Source: Chitinispirillum alkaliphilum (lineage in GTDB: Bacteria; Fibrobacterota; Chitinivibrionia; Chitinivibrionales; Chitinispirillaceae). Taken from it: DNA of 64,000 nucleotides. The DNA lies in assembly GCA_001045525.1 (NCBI GenBank), contig LDWW01000003.1, positions 186,001 to 250,000 of the forward strand, read 5' to 3'. Below are positions 34,860 through 43,470 of this stretch, one piece after another. The notes below the pieces were generated by a model, which was not told the origin of the DNA, did not search any database, and was given only the letters and a program-made list of their open reading frames with translations. A program made the position numbers and the translations under genes. Every line of letters begins with the position of its first letter. Within the stretch, counting starts at the first letter, position 1.

Positions 34860-36610
34860 AAAAAACAAATGAACTAAAGGGTATTTCAGTTGTATCCGGA
34901 TGGGGAATAGGGAAGGCCTACTTTGTAGGACGTGCTGTTCAAAACTCCTCAGCAGTGACCATCTCGCGCCAGGATGTTGGTAACGAGATTATTCGTTTTG
35001 GGGAAATACGGGAAGAAGCAAAGAAAGACTATCGCCAGTTAATTCAAGAACAAAATAATGGGGCCACACTTGATATCTCCATATTAAACATCTATGAACA
35101 TATTCTCGATGACCCTGCGTTTATCGGACAGGTGGTTGAGACCATAACAACCCGTCTTTATGATCTTGAAAGTTCTATAAGACTTGTATCCAACGATTTC
35201 ATCAAAAGGTTTGAGTCTGCAGGAACTTCTTACTTTAGAGAAAGATCGAGCGATATGGTGGAGGTGTGTGAGAAACTGATCTCCTGCATACACCAGGATA
35301 ATGGAAGAGCCCGATCCTTTATTGAGCCGGTTGTGATGGTTGTAATGAGGACATTTACACCTACTGATATCCTCTCCTATGATAAATCTCAGATCCAGGC
35401 CATTATTACCACAAGTGGTGGTAAGACCTCTCATGCGGCTATTCTGGCACGTTCATATTCAATACCGGTGATTTCAGGTATTCGTAATATTGCAAACAGC
35501 ATCCACCCAGGGGATCAGGTTCTTGTGGATGCGGATAAAGCAACTGTATATGTACGGCCAACAGCAGCGGTTACAAGCAAATACAGGCATTTACAAGCAG
35601 ACGATGACAAGATTACCAGACTCAAAACCAAATGGCGAAAACCTGTTTACACAAAAGACGGGGTAAAACTGGAGGTGCTTGCCAATATTTCTCTTCCCGA
35701 TGATATTGACGAAGCTGTTGAGTATGGGGCTGATGGAATCGGACTGGTCAGAACTGAGTATATTCTCTCAAATAGAAAAGAAATGCCTTCTGAAGATGTT
35801 CAGTTGTCCTATTATGAAGAGATATTTAGAAAAAGTAAAGAAAAACCATGTGTTATAAGATTAATGGATATAGGTGGGGATAAAATTCCGCAGTTTTTCG
35901 AAATGCCTCAGGAGTTTAATCCATTTATGGGGTGGAGAGCAATACGTATATTTCTGGATTGTAAAGATATCTTTATCACACAAATCCGAGCAATACTTAA
36001 AGCTGGTAAAGGGCATAATTACTCTATTATGGTACCCATGGTTACTACTTTGCAGGAGTGGCTTGCAGCCAAAAACCTGATCAGGGAAGTCGCCTCAGAA
36101 CTGAATATGGATATGCCTAAATGCGGAATACTTTTCGAAGTACCTCTTTCTATTCTGGAAATGAACACATTTATGAAAGAGATCGATTTCGCTTCAATAG
36201 GTACTAATGACCTTATACAGTATCTCAGCGCCGCAGACAGAAATAATTCAAAAGTAAACTATCTCTATAACCCGATTGAGCCTGCTTTTCTGCGTATTAT
36301 AAGGACCGCCATAAAAACCGCAAATGACAATGGTATGCCTCTTTCAATCTGCGGGGAAATGGCTGGTAACCCCCACCACACGCTTTTACTCATGGGGCTT
36401 GGGTTACGCCGTTTCAGTGTAATACCTCGTAATATACCAATCATTAAAGAGATTATCTCTCAGATCAGTTTGATTGAAGCCGTAGAACATATCTCTCATA
36501 TCGATGCCATTGAAACTACTAAAAACATGGCGAGCTGGCTTACTGCTTCAAATCAGCGTATGCTTGGTGATGCCCTTGACAGATATCCTTCTTTGGAAGA
36601 TATGCTCTGA
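34856..36610 (+). CDS. PTS enzyme I-like phosphotransferase (paralogue C), coupled to the phosphorylase gene
   Basis: A 584-residue enzyme I. This is the most canonical of the three paralogues: phospho-His loop SGGKTSHAAILARSYSIPVIS (His193), GLVRTEY, RLMDIGGDK, NPFMGWRAIRIF, the EVPLSILEMN stretch, ASIGTNDLIQYLSAADR and ICGEMAGNP are all present. The ATG overlaps the stop of the phosphorylase homologue (ATGA), which is the basis for choosing it over a TTG at 34841. It should accept phosphate from PEP and pass it to an HPr-like protein, not encoded here. Coupling to a glycogen phosphorylase homologue suggests a role linking the PEP pool to storage-glucan metabolism. It ends eight bases from the convergent folE. 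Confidence 0.9.
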   Translation: MKKTNELKGISVVSGWGIGKAYFVGRAVQNSSAVTISRQDVGNEIIRFGEIREEAKKDYRQLIQEQNNGATLDISILNIYEHILDDPAFIGQVVETITTRLYDLESSIRLVSNDFIKRFESAGTSYFRERSSDMVEVCEKLISCIHQDNGRARSFIEPVVMVVMRTFTPTDILSYDKSQIQAIITTSGGKTSHAAILARSYSIPVISGIRNIANSIHPGDQVLVDADKATVYVRPTAAVTSKYRHLQADDDKITRLKTKWRKPVYTKDGVKLEVLANISLPDDIDEAVEYGADGIGLVRTEYILSNRKEMPSEDVQLSYYEEIFRKSKEKPCVIRLMDIGGDKIPQFFEMPQEFNPFMGWRAIRIFLDCKDIFITQIRAILKAGKGHNYSIMVPMVTTLQEWLAAKNLIREVASELNMDMPKCGILFEVPLSILEMNTFMKEIDFASIGTNDLIQYLSAADRNNSKVNYLYNPIEPAFLRIIRTAIKTANDNGMPLSICGEMAGNPHHTLLLMGLGLRRFSVIPRNIPIIKEIISQISLIEAVEHISHIDAIETTKNMASWLTASNQRMLGDALDRYPSLEDML

Positions 36611-36618
36611 TTTCTCTC

Positions 36619-37200
36619 TCAGCTACGCTCCATACCAATCAGTCTCAGAAACTCATTTCTTGTGCTGTTTTCATCCCTGAAACTGCCAAGCATAGCAGAG
36701 GTTATCATTTTGGAATTCTGCTTTGAAACCCCACGCATCATCATACACAGGTGCTGCGCTTCGATTACAACTCCTACTCCTTCTGCTCCTATCGGCTCCA
36801 TTATTGAACTTGCGATCTGCTGGGTGAGGCGTTCCTGTACCTGAAGTCTTCTGGCGAAACAATCAACAAGTCTTGCAAGTTTACTTACACCATAAACCTT
36901 GTTCTGTGCTATATAACCTATATGACATTTGCCAACGAACGGCAACATATGATGCTCACACATACTGTACACTTCGATATCTCTTACGATTATCATGTGA
37001 TTGCATTCTTCTGTGAAGATTGCTTTTTTTATTATATCTTCAGGCTTTTGAGAGTAACCCTGCATAAGGTATTCATATGATTGGCATACCCTGGCTGGTG
37101 TATCAATTAACCCCTCACGATTCGGATTTTCTCCTACAGCTTCAAGTATCACTCTCACAGCATCTTCAATTTGTTTACTTTTGTATTTTTTTACATTCAC
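36619..37200 (-). CDS. folE: GTP cyclohydrolase I
   Basis: A 193-residue FolE of standard length, catalysing the first step from GTP to 7,8-dihydroneopterin triphosphate for folate/tetrahydrobiopterin or queuosine-type precursors. The zinc and catalytic motif is [18 protein letters not shown]; the C-terminal [14 protein letters not shown] carries another conserved Cys ligand. PARV near residue 36 is also typical. Confidence 0.96.
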   Translation of the reverse strand: MNVKKYKSKQIEDAVRVILEAVGENPNREGLIDTPARVCQSYEYLMQGYSQKPEDIIKKAIFTEECNHMIIVRDIEVYSMCEHHMLPFVGKCHIGYIAQNKVYGVSKLARLVDCFARRLQVQERLTQQIASSIMEPIGAEGVGVVIEAQHLCMMMRGVSKQNSKMITSAMLGSFRDENSTRNEFLRLIGMERS

Positions 37201-37481
37201 TTACGGTGCTCCTTAACCCAGAGAGATAGTAAAATAAGAGTTGTCAGGAAATAAGAATTTTATAAGAATAAGCATATTTAGTATCAGAGATAAAATATAT
37301 CCGGCTCTGCACTGATTTAAACACCAAGTTTATTCTGTTGGGTGGGTATTCTTGCACATTTGAATTTTCCTATCCACTCAGCTCTGTTGTATATTTCATC
37401 TTTGAGGGCAAATTTGTCATTAGTCCTGTAATCATTAGTATATTTATACCAGTATAATCGCCTTTATCCGGAGGAATAATC

Positions 37482-38459
37482 TTGAAAGACAGTATAAAAA
37501 AAGGATCGTCCTATAAGAAAGCGATACTCTTATTGGTTGTTTTAATTATGATATCCGTTCTTTATTATCGGGTTAATCAGAGCGGGTTTATCTCAGGGCT
37601 TGCCGGGTATCTTAATGTGGAATTTGAAAGTTACCGTAATTTAATCCAGTTCGAAGAAGAAGAGAAAGGTCAGATCAGGGGAAAGCTAGCCGGGTTATGG
37701 GAGTTTTCTCAAGGTGATCCTGATAGTGATGCGGTATCAAAAGTCGAACGTCTGGAACTCAATGAGAATGGGATTGTATGGCATGTGATTCACTGGACTC
37801 TGAATCTGCCTTCAGGGGAACAGGTAAATATTGCTCAGGGGAGACATGGTTACTATGAGCCTTTTTCATTCAGTCATGATGAGAGTGTGATATATTGTGA
37901 AGCCTGGGTGATACGTCAGGCTTTTGCAAATGAAAAGGACACCTGCTATGGAGAGAGTCAGGTACTGGAGATGTGGGAGTTCGATATTAGAGATGATGTG
38001 CTTGAGTTTAATAAGAGGGATTTCGCCGCTTATACCGGTGAGCTTAGAGAGTTCTTTCCACAGGTAGAGATAGTGGATGTAATTAATCAGTTTGATCTCG
38101 CTTCATGTCGTCGCATCACTGACATCTCGACTCTTGCAAAGAGAGTTTTAAGCCAGAAATTGGAAATGGACGTCAAAAAAGATGATTCAAAAACTATAGA
38201 GGATATGATCAGAACCTACTATGAACCTATAGTAATAGAGGAAATGGTACGTACATACAAAACCGTATCTGTTCCGGACAGTGCAGAATTAACTATAACT
38301 GTCACTCCGGAAGGCAGGGTCTCAAATGTAAGAAACAATAACCGTAAGCTCACAGCAGTGCGGTTCAATGATGCACTGATCAGAGAAATAGGTACCTGGA
38401 GATTTCCGGCTTCTGATAAGGAACAGAGAATCAATCATACAATCCGGTTCAGATTATGA
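37482..38459 (+). CDS. Membrane-anchored protein with TonB-C-like ending
   Basis: A 325-residue protein with one N-terminal membrane segment (AILLLVVLIMISVLYYRV, about residues 14-31) and a periplasmic remainder. The last about 65 residues (SAELTITVTPEGRVSNVRNNN ... GTWRFPASDKEQRINHTIRFRL) resemble the TonB/AgmX C-terminal domain, in which a conserved strand pattern ends with W.FP. The middle part (about 60-200) is unknown. The start is TTG, with a strong CGGAGG seven bases upstream. The ogt gene begins one base after its stop. Confidence 0.75.
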   Translation: MKDSIKKGSSYKKAILLLVVLIMISVLYYRVNQSGFISGLAGYLNVEFESYRNLIQFEEEEKGQIRGKLAGLWEFSQGDPDSDAVSKVERLELNENGIVWHVIHWTLNLPSGEQVNIAQGRHGYYEPFSFSHDESVIYCEAWVIRQAFANEKDTCYGESQVLEMWEFDIRDDVLEFNKRDFAAYTGELREFFPQVEIVDVINQFDLASCRRITDISTLAKRVLSQKLEMDVKKDDSKTIEDMIRTYYEPIVIEEMVRTYKTVSVPDSAELTITVTPEGRVSNVRNNNRKLTAVRFNDALIREIGTWRFPASDKEQRINHTIRFRL

Positions 38460-38460
38460 T

Positions 38461-38985
38461 ATGTTTGGTCAATTTGTCTATAGGTACATTACCCATACAT
38501 TGGTATCTGTTAAGGTTTGCGGGATTCTGAAATCCGGGGAGATGAACATAATTTCCGTTCAGCTTAACCCCAGGGACAAACCAGACTCAGACAATGTGCA
38601 GTCCGCAGAAATAGATAACTGGGCCGGCTACATTGAAGAGTTCCTTAACGGAGATCGGAAAGCTTTTCCAAAACCGATTCCGCTCTTGAAAAAAAGTCTG
38701 ACCCCATTTCAAAATAGAGTTCTTGATGCAGCAAGCAAAATAGAGTGGGGGAGTACAATCTCATACAGTGAGCTTGCGGCCCAGGCAGGAAATGAAAAAG
38801 CAGTGCGGGCAGCAGCTTCTGTTATGGCCTCTAATCCGCTCCCTCTAATTATACCCTGTCACCGGGTAATCAGAAGTGACGGATCAATAGGAGGGTATAT
38901 GAGACAGACCATTGGAAAAACTATTAGTCTGAAAAAAAAACTTCTGGAAAGAGAAAAAAGTAATCAAATACCTTTGTGTAAATGA
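38461..38985 (+). CDS. ogt: Methylated-DNA--protein-cysteine methyltransferase
   Basis: A 174-residue O6-alkylguanine repair protein. The acceptor cysteine lies in LIIPCHRVIRSDGSIGGY, and the DNA-binding helix in ISYSELAAQAGNEKAVRAAASVMASNP. It removes alkyl groups from O6-guanine by suicide transfer. The ATG immediately follows the stop of the previous gene; an internal ATG at 38542 could also serve, and neither has a good ribosome site. It ends three bases from convergent pdxA. Confidence 0.92.
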   Translation: MFGQFVYRYITHTLVSVKVCGILKSGEMNIISVQLNPRDKPDSDNVQSAEIDNWAGYIEEFLNGDRKAFPKPIPLLKKSLTPFQNRVLDAASKIEWGSTISYSELAAQAGNEKAVRAAASVMASNPLPLIIPCHRVIRSDGSIGGYMRQTIGKTISLKKKLLEREKSNQIPLCK

Positions 38986-38988
38986 ATC

Positions 38989-39969
38989 TTAGTTTCGGTA
39001 TTGTTGAAGTTTTAGTGCGGTTTCGATAGCTTTTATCAAACTCTCTTCGGATGCAATTCCTTTTCCGGCAATATCAAAAGCAGTTCCGTGTCCCACTGAA
39101 GTTCTTATAATCGGTAAACCAATGGTGATATTAACTCCGTTATGGAAATTACGTGACTTCAGTGCGACAAATCCATGATCGTGGAGCATCGACACCACTC
39201 CATGGAACTCTCCTGAGAAAGCTCTCATAAAAACAGTATCCGGTGGAAGAGGGCCCCTCACAGAAACACCTTCATTCTTTGCTTTGTGTATGGCTGGTTG
39301 TATCGATTCCGTTTCTTCACTTCCAAAAAGACCGTTTTCTCCAGCATGGGGGTTGAGACCTCCCACAGCAATAACGGGATCTGGTATGCCGATACCTTTT
39401 AAATATTCACATAACAGCCTTATTGTTGTGTAAACACGTTGCGTTGTCACCCTCTCTATCGCTTCGCGTAATGAACAGTGGGTAGTGACATGTGCAACTG
39501 CCACACTATCCAATTGAAACACCATTGAAAAATTATCTGTACGGGTGTAGTGAGCAAAGATTTCCGTATGGCCCTGAAACGGTATCCCAGCCATCTTAAG
39601 CGATTCTTTATTGATAGGATTTGTTATAACACCGCTTGCTTCACCGTTAAGTGAGAGCTCAATTGATTTCCTGATATACCGATAGGCGGCATCTGCACAG
39701 TTGCTTTGAGGTTTTCCGATACAAAAAGAATCCGGAGTGATACTTTCTTGATCTATTACATTAATTGCCCCACTAACGGCATCTTTTGGAGTTTCTACAG
39801 GATTGAAATTTTGAGATAACCCCAGAGATCGGGACGTTTTTTGTAATACAGAGATATCACCCAGAACCGACAAATTACCGTTAAAATCAGGTTTCTTTGT
39901 GAGCGCTTTAATTGTAATTTCCGGGCCGATCCCTGCGGGATCTCCCATGGTGATTATTAAGTTTTTCAA
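38989..39969 (-). CDS. pdxA: 4-hydroxythreonine-4-phosphate dehydrogenase
   Basis: A 326-residue PdxA of normal length, NAD-dependent, in the DXP-dependent pyridoxal phosphate pathway. It begins IITMGDPAGIGPEI. Metal-binding histidines occur in PFQGHTEIFA, VTTHCSLREAI and MLHDHGFVALK, and GVNITIGLPIIRTSVGHGTAFDIAGKG closes the active site. Confidence 0.95.
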   Translation of the reverse strand: MKNLIITMGDPAGIGPEITIKALTKKPDFNGNLSVLGDISVLQKTSRSLGLSQNFNPVETPKDAVSGAINVIDQESITPDSFCIGKPQSNCADAAYRYIRKSIELSLNGEASGVITNPINKESLKMAGIPFQGHTEIFAHYTRTDNFSMVFQLDSVAVAHVTTHCSLREAIERVTTQRVYTTIRLLCEYLKGIGIPDPVIAVGGLNPHAGENGLFGSEETESIQPAIHKAKNEGVSVRGPLPPDTVFMRAFSGEFHGVVSMLHDHGFVALKSRNFHNGVNITIGLPIIRTSVGHGTAFDIAGKGIASEESLIKAIETALKLQQYRN

Positions 39970-40039
39970 AAGGAAACAATCCAGTGTATAAGATTAAAAA
40001 GGGATAAACTTTTTTTCTCCGGAAACCGATATATTTACT

Positions 40040-40369
40040 ATGAATGAGATAAAGAGAAAACTGATAAATCAGGCTGTTGAGCGCTACACAAGTATTTTCC
40101 CCTGTACCAGGGCAAACGATTTAAACGAATGCTTTACGATTGAGGATAATGTTGTTATGTTTTGGTTCAACACAGAAGATAAAACAACTCATATTCTTAC
40201 CGCAACAGTTCCGCAGATTTAATATTATGTAATAGATAAAGATTTCGAAGATTTGAGCTTTTTATTCAAAGAAAATGATAGTGATTCTGAAAATCGGACC
40301 TTAGAAGATATGCAGGTACAGCAGACTGCAAGAAAATTGGCAAAGTTTTCAGGATTTGCCTTTTCTTAA
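40040..40369 (+). pseudogene. Small gene interrupted by an in-frame stop codon
   Basis: Two open segments in exactly the same frame, 60 and 48 codons, are separated only by one TAA at 40220. The first reads MNEIKRKLINQAVERYTSIF ... FNTEDKTTHILTATVPQI, and the second YYVIDKDFEDLSFLFKENDS ... [12 protein letters not shown]. Both look like normal soluble protein and together give a 108-residue product plus the stop position. A single C-to-T change (CAA to TAA) would explain it; a sequencing error or two separate small genes are the alternatives. The family is unknown. Its 3' end overlaps the end of csrA on the other strand by about 20 bases. Confidence 0.6.
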
Positions 40370-40585
40370 GACGTTAGCAATATTTTCAAGGCTTTGCTCC
40401 TGAGCGGTTGAAGCGGCTTTGTTTTCTTTTTGAATCTTCTCGTATATTTCTTCACGATTGACTGCGATTTTTTTGGGCGCTTCTATTCCAAGTTTAACGT
40501 TACGCCCATCCATATCAACAATTTTAACAACGATATCATCGCCAATGCGAATAGATTCACCTAATTTACGGGTTAGGACAAGCAT
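40349..40585 (-). CDS. csrA: Carbon storage regulator CsrA
   Basis: A 78-residue CsrA with the standard core [24 protein letters not shown] and [19 protein letters not shown], plus a longer, Gln/Ser-containing tail than the 61-residue E. coli form. It binds GGA motifs in mRNA leaders and blocks translation. fliW, the gene of its protein antagonist, ends two bases upstream. The flagellin leader at 42033-42135 is the obvious target. Confidence 0.96.
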   Translation of the reverse strand: MLVLTRKLGESIRIGDDIVVKIVDMDGRNVKLGIEAPKKIAVNREEIYEKIQKENKAASTAQEQSLENIANVLRKGKS

Positions 40586-40587
40586 GG

Positions 40588-41007
40588 TTATTGTTTCCTC
40601 ATAATGGGTTCCTGCGTAGTATATCGGTCATCATCGGTAATAATCTGTTTACCGATTCGCTTGTTTTTATTGATTACAAGAGGGCCGACAAGATTTGCAG
40701 TTGATTCAAGAGGGTTTTCTCGGATGGTAACGATACTGTATAAAACCACATCTTCCGGTTTTTCAATTTGTAGCTCTTCAAGCTGCTCCTTAACCAGTTT
40801 AGGAGAATACTGTGGAGAGAAAAGCAGTGGATTGATGATTGCGAATCGCAATCTTGAACCATCAACACATACAAGCCACTCAAAAGGCTCATACTCCGGA
40901 ATCGAAACAATCACATATTCTTTGTTTTTTTCAAACCCCGGTATACCCGAAGGAAACACTATAATGTCACCTTTTGAGTAAACAAGATTTTTAAAGAAAT
41001 CACTCAT
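40588..41007 (-). CDS. fliW: Flagellar assembly factor FliW
   Basis: A 139-residue FliW. Family landmarks are the N-terminal [17 protein letters not shown], the [24 protein letters not shown] segment and the [19 protein letters not shown]-terminus. FliW binds CsrA allosterically and is itself titrated by unassembled flagellin, coupling flagellin translation to export. Gene order flagellin-fliW-csrA supports the assignment. The upstream region has a TTGACT-type -35 and an inverted repeat TTTGTTCAAACAAA, but no certain promoter. Confidence 0.95.
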   Translation of the reverse strand: MSDFFKNLVYSKGDIIVFPSGIPGFEKNKEYVIVSIPEYEPFEWLVCVDGSRLRFAIINPLLFSPQYSPKLVKEQLEELQIEKPEDVVLYSIVTIRENPLESTANLVGPLVINKNKRIGKQIITDDDRYTTQEPIMRKQ

Positions 41008-41136
41008 ATTACAGTTGGCTCCGGAAAATGTCTTGTCATCTTATAAATAAAATCGTTATTTGTTTGAACAAAGTCAAATGTGTAGTGCAAAATCATGTTG
41101 TAGAGAATATAGATAATGGAGCCATATTCCTCTCAT

Positions 41137-41168
41137 CTCCCCGTTTGAGAAAACCAAAAAACGGGGAG
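41137..41168 (-). terminator. Hairpin downstream of flagellin
   Basis: A 10-bp GC-rich stem CTCCCCGTTT / AAACGGGGAG with a 12-base loop, 20 bases past the flagellin stop. The T-run after the stem on the minus strand is poor, so it may stabilise the mRNA 3' end as much as terminate. Confidence 0.6.
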
Positions 41169-41186
41169 TGATTCGGAATACAGATC

Positions 41187-42032
41187 TTATCCAATCAGGC
41201 TCAAGACACTTTGGGGGACCATGTTTGCCTGAGCAAGCATTGCAGTTGAAGATTGGGTAAGGATCTGATTGCGAGTGAATTTTGTTGTTTCATAAGCAAA
41301 ATCAGCATCACGTATCACAGATTCTGCAGCCTGCATATTCTGCTCCTGGTTATCCTGATTGGTCAGCGCATGCTCCAGGCGGTTAACCATTCCTCCAAGC
41401 CTTGCTCTGAGCGAGTTTACGTCATTAAGCGCATCATCAAGAGTTTCAATAGCAGCAGTAGCATCGGCCTGGGATGTAACTACTAGGTTTGCTCCATCGA
41501 TACCCAGAGACGCCGTGTCAACAGGATCAATCATAAACTGCATCGTGTCTGCATCATTGTCGTTGTTGGGGCCTATATGAAGGACTCCACCCGGAAGCTG
41601 GCCCCAGGGGGCTTCACCATTGAGCAGTCTTTGGCTGTTATATTGTGTACCAGCTACAATACGGTCAATTTCCTCTTTTAGCTGATCGATTTCTATACCT
41701 ATATATTCCCGTTCGGTAACGGTAAGGGTATCAGTAGCTGCCTGGATTGAAAGTTCGCGCATACGTTGAAGCATTGAGTTTACTTCCACAAGGGCTCCTT
41801 CTGCGATGGAAAGAAGTGATATTCCATCCTGAATGTTACGTGAGCCCATATTGAGACCACGAACCTGAGTGCGGAGCTGCTCTGAAACACTCAAACCTGC
41901 AGCATCGTCAGCGGCACGATTAATACGTAGGCCGGTGGACAATTTTTCCAGAGATTTCTCAAGCCCTCTGTTCACACTGCGCAGAGCATTGCCGGTTATC
42001 ATTGCCGGCACATTGTTGTTGATGCGAGGCAT
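41187..42032 (-). CDS. fliC: Flagellin
   Basis: A 281-residue flagellin: N-terminal D0/D1 helices (ALRSVNRGLEKSLEKLSTGLRINRAADDAAGLSVSE), a short variable middle (about 150-205) and the conserved C-terminal helix ending STAMLAQANMVPQSVLSLIG. The small size indicates that it lacks elaborate D2/D3 domains. The start is the ATG with AGGAGGGG seven bases upstream; a further in-frame ATG ten codons earlier lies in the leader. It is expressed from the sigma-54 element at 42145-42162 and likely repressed by CsrA. Export would be through the flagellar type III apparatus. Confidence 0.95.
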   Translation of the reverse strand: MPRINNNVPAMITGNALRSVNRGLEKSLEKLSTGLRINRAADDAAGLSVSEQLRTQVRGLNMGSRNIQDGISLLSIAEGALVEVNSMLQRMRELSIQAATDTLTVTEREYIGIEIDQLKEEIDRIVAGTQYNSQRLLNGEAPWGQLPGGVLHIGPNNDNDADTMQFMIDPVDTASLGIDGANLVVTSQADATAAIETLDDALNDVNSLRARLGGMVNRLEHALTNQDNQEQNMQAAESVIRDADFAYETTKFTRNQILTQSSTAMLAQANMVPQSVLSLIG

Positions 42033-42135
42033 AGTACCCCTCCTTTTCGGTTGTGCTTCCATGCAGCCGGTTACATCCGAACTGCCTTCCCTGGGTCCTC
42101 CTGACCATGCCTGAGCTTCCTTGCCACTTTCGGAC
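42033..42135 (-). promoter_or_regulatory. Flagellin mRNA leader with seven GGA motifs (CsrA target)
   Basis: The about 100-base leader between the predicted sigma-54 transcript start and the flagellin ATG holds GGA at 42118-42120, 42099-42101, 42096-42098, 42088-42090, 42076-42078, 42058-42060 and 42041-42043. The last is in the ribosome site and one (TTCGGATGTA) closely matches the CsrA SELEX core. This fits CsrA repression relieved by FliW. Confidence 0.7.
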
Positions 42136-42144
42136 TTATGTTAT

Positions 42145-42162
42145 ATGCAATTGTGATGCCAA
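42145..42162 (-). promoter_or_regulatory. Sigma-54 promoter of flagellin
   Basis: On the minus strand TTGGCATCACAATTGCAT: GG and GC separated by exactly ten bases in a TGGCA...TTGCA context. The transcript would start near 42135, about 100 bases before the flagellin ATG. Confidence 0.78.
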
Positions 42163-42245
42163 GCTATAAATGTGCCCGAAACACCTGTTCTAAGTCGTTT
42201 TCCGTATAACCATCCCTGTGTGAAAGGGAAAATTTTTCCCCCTCA

Positions 42246-43454
42246 TCAGAGAAAATTTACCAGCGAAACCTGTATCACTCTGGATGCAGATTTAAGAGCG
42301 GCATTATACACATTTTCAGCTAAAGAAAATTTCATTATCGCCTCAGCCATATCTGTATCTTCAAGATTAGACAATAATTCCACCGTTGAAGCGGTTTGCT
42401 GCTCATTTCTCTCAAGTGTGGTTTCGAACCTGTTTACACGGGAGCCGTTTTTGGCCTGAGCAGAAAGGAGCGCATCCATCATCTCTGATATCTCATCTAT
42501 TGCGTTGCGAATCCCGTCTTGATCGTTGGTATGAAGAGACTCATTGAAACGTATCATCGTTCCAAGCATTGTATTGCCCGAGACCGGGTTACTGAAAACC
42601 TCTTCCATGGTGATGTTTATTGGCATGATGACACCATTTTCTATCTCTCTGAATACCTCGCCCTGGCCGGTGATGGGTTCTCCGTGGATGTTTTTACCAT
42701 GTGTTATGTGGTCAAAGCTGATGCTGAACTCACCCGGCTCATAATTGGGACTGCCGGGATCGACATTTACCAGTAAATCGGGATTGTTCAGAGTAATCTC
42801 GCCGGTTTGGTAATTGACACTGTAATCCACTCCCTCACTATAGGTGACACCCTGGGCACTGAGGTGAAAACTGCCAGGAAGAATGTTCCGCACAGGTGTA
42901 CCGCTGAAGCCTTCGAAGAGCTGAACGGTTGTCCCCTCTGCAGCTCCATCAGCCATAAAATAGGCCATTCGCATGTTGTTGTAATCCTGGGCGGTATTGG
43001 CTGAGGATTTCTCTACTATGAAAGGGGGAGTTTTAGTCTGAGTGCCATTAAAAACGTAATCACCCTTAAACTGAGTTAGTGCCAGGGCAATCATCTGTCT
43101 TGATAACTGGTTTACTTCCTGTTGAATATATGCTCGTTCGTTTTGCCCGATTGTATCGGTTGAGGCCTGGATTCCCAGCTCACGCATTCTTTGCATAAGA
43201 TCGTTCATGCTGTTCATAGCACTTTCACTTACACTCATATATCCTAGTCCATCTTTGATGTTTCTTTGGAACTGCCTGAGCTGTTTTTCGGAGGTACGCA
43301 GCTTTAAAGCATTGGCTACATCAACAGGATCATCTGAAGCACGGTGCAGACGTTTACCTGTAGATATCTGCTCCTGCAGTCTTGCCAGGTCACCATAGCG
43401 GTTGCCTATGACATTCTGCATGTTACGGTTGACTGTTTTAAATGTGGTCCTCAT
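42246..43454 (-). CDS. flgL: Flagellar hook-filament junction protein FlgL (HAP3)
   Basis: A 402-residue flagellin-like junction protein. The N-terminal helix region NVIGNRYGDLARLQEQISTGKRLHRASDDPVDVANALKLR and the C-terminal helix (SNLEDTDMAEAIMKFSLAENVYNAAL) are classic FlgL; the middle (about 150-310) is beta-rich. It joins FlgK to the filament. It lies 16 bases after flgK and is last of the flgJ-flgN-flgK-flgL unit. Confidence 0.94.
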   Translation of the reverse strand: MRTTFKTVNRNMQNVIGNRYGDLARLQEQISTGKRLHRASDDPVDVANALKLRTSEKQLRQFQRNIKDGLGYMSVSESAMNSMNDLMQRMRELGIQASTDTIGQNERAYIQQEVNQLSRQMIALALTQFKGDYVFNGTQTKTPPFIVEKSSANTAQDYNNMRMAYFMADGAAEGTTVQLFEGFSGTPVRNILPGSFHLSAQGVTYSEGVDYSVNYQTGEITLNNPDLLVNVDPGSPNYEPGEFSISFDHITHGKNIHGEPITGQGEVFREIENGVIMPINITMEEVFSNPVSGNTMLGTMIRFNESLHTNDQDGIRNAIDEISEMMDALLSAQAKNGSRVNRFETTLERNEQQTASTVELLSNLEDTDMAEAIMKFSLAENVYNAALKSASRVIQVSLVNFL

Positions 43455-43470
43455 GATGATATCCCTGTTA

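Noticed and set aside
37331-37355. GGTGGGTATTCTTGC as a sigma-54 site before the TonB-C-like gene
   Set aside because: The GG-to-GC spacing is not ten bases for a proper TGGCA element.
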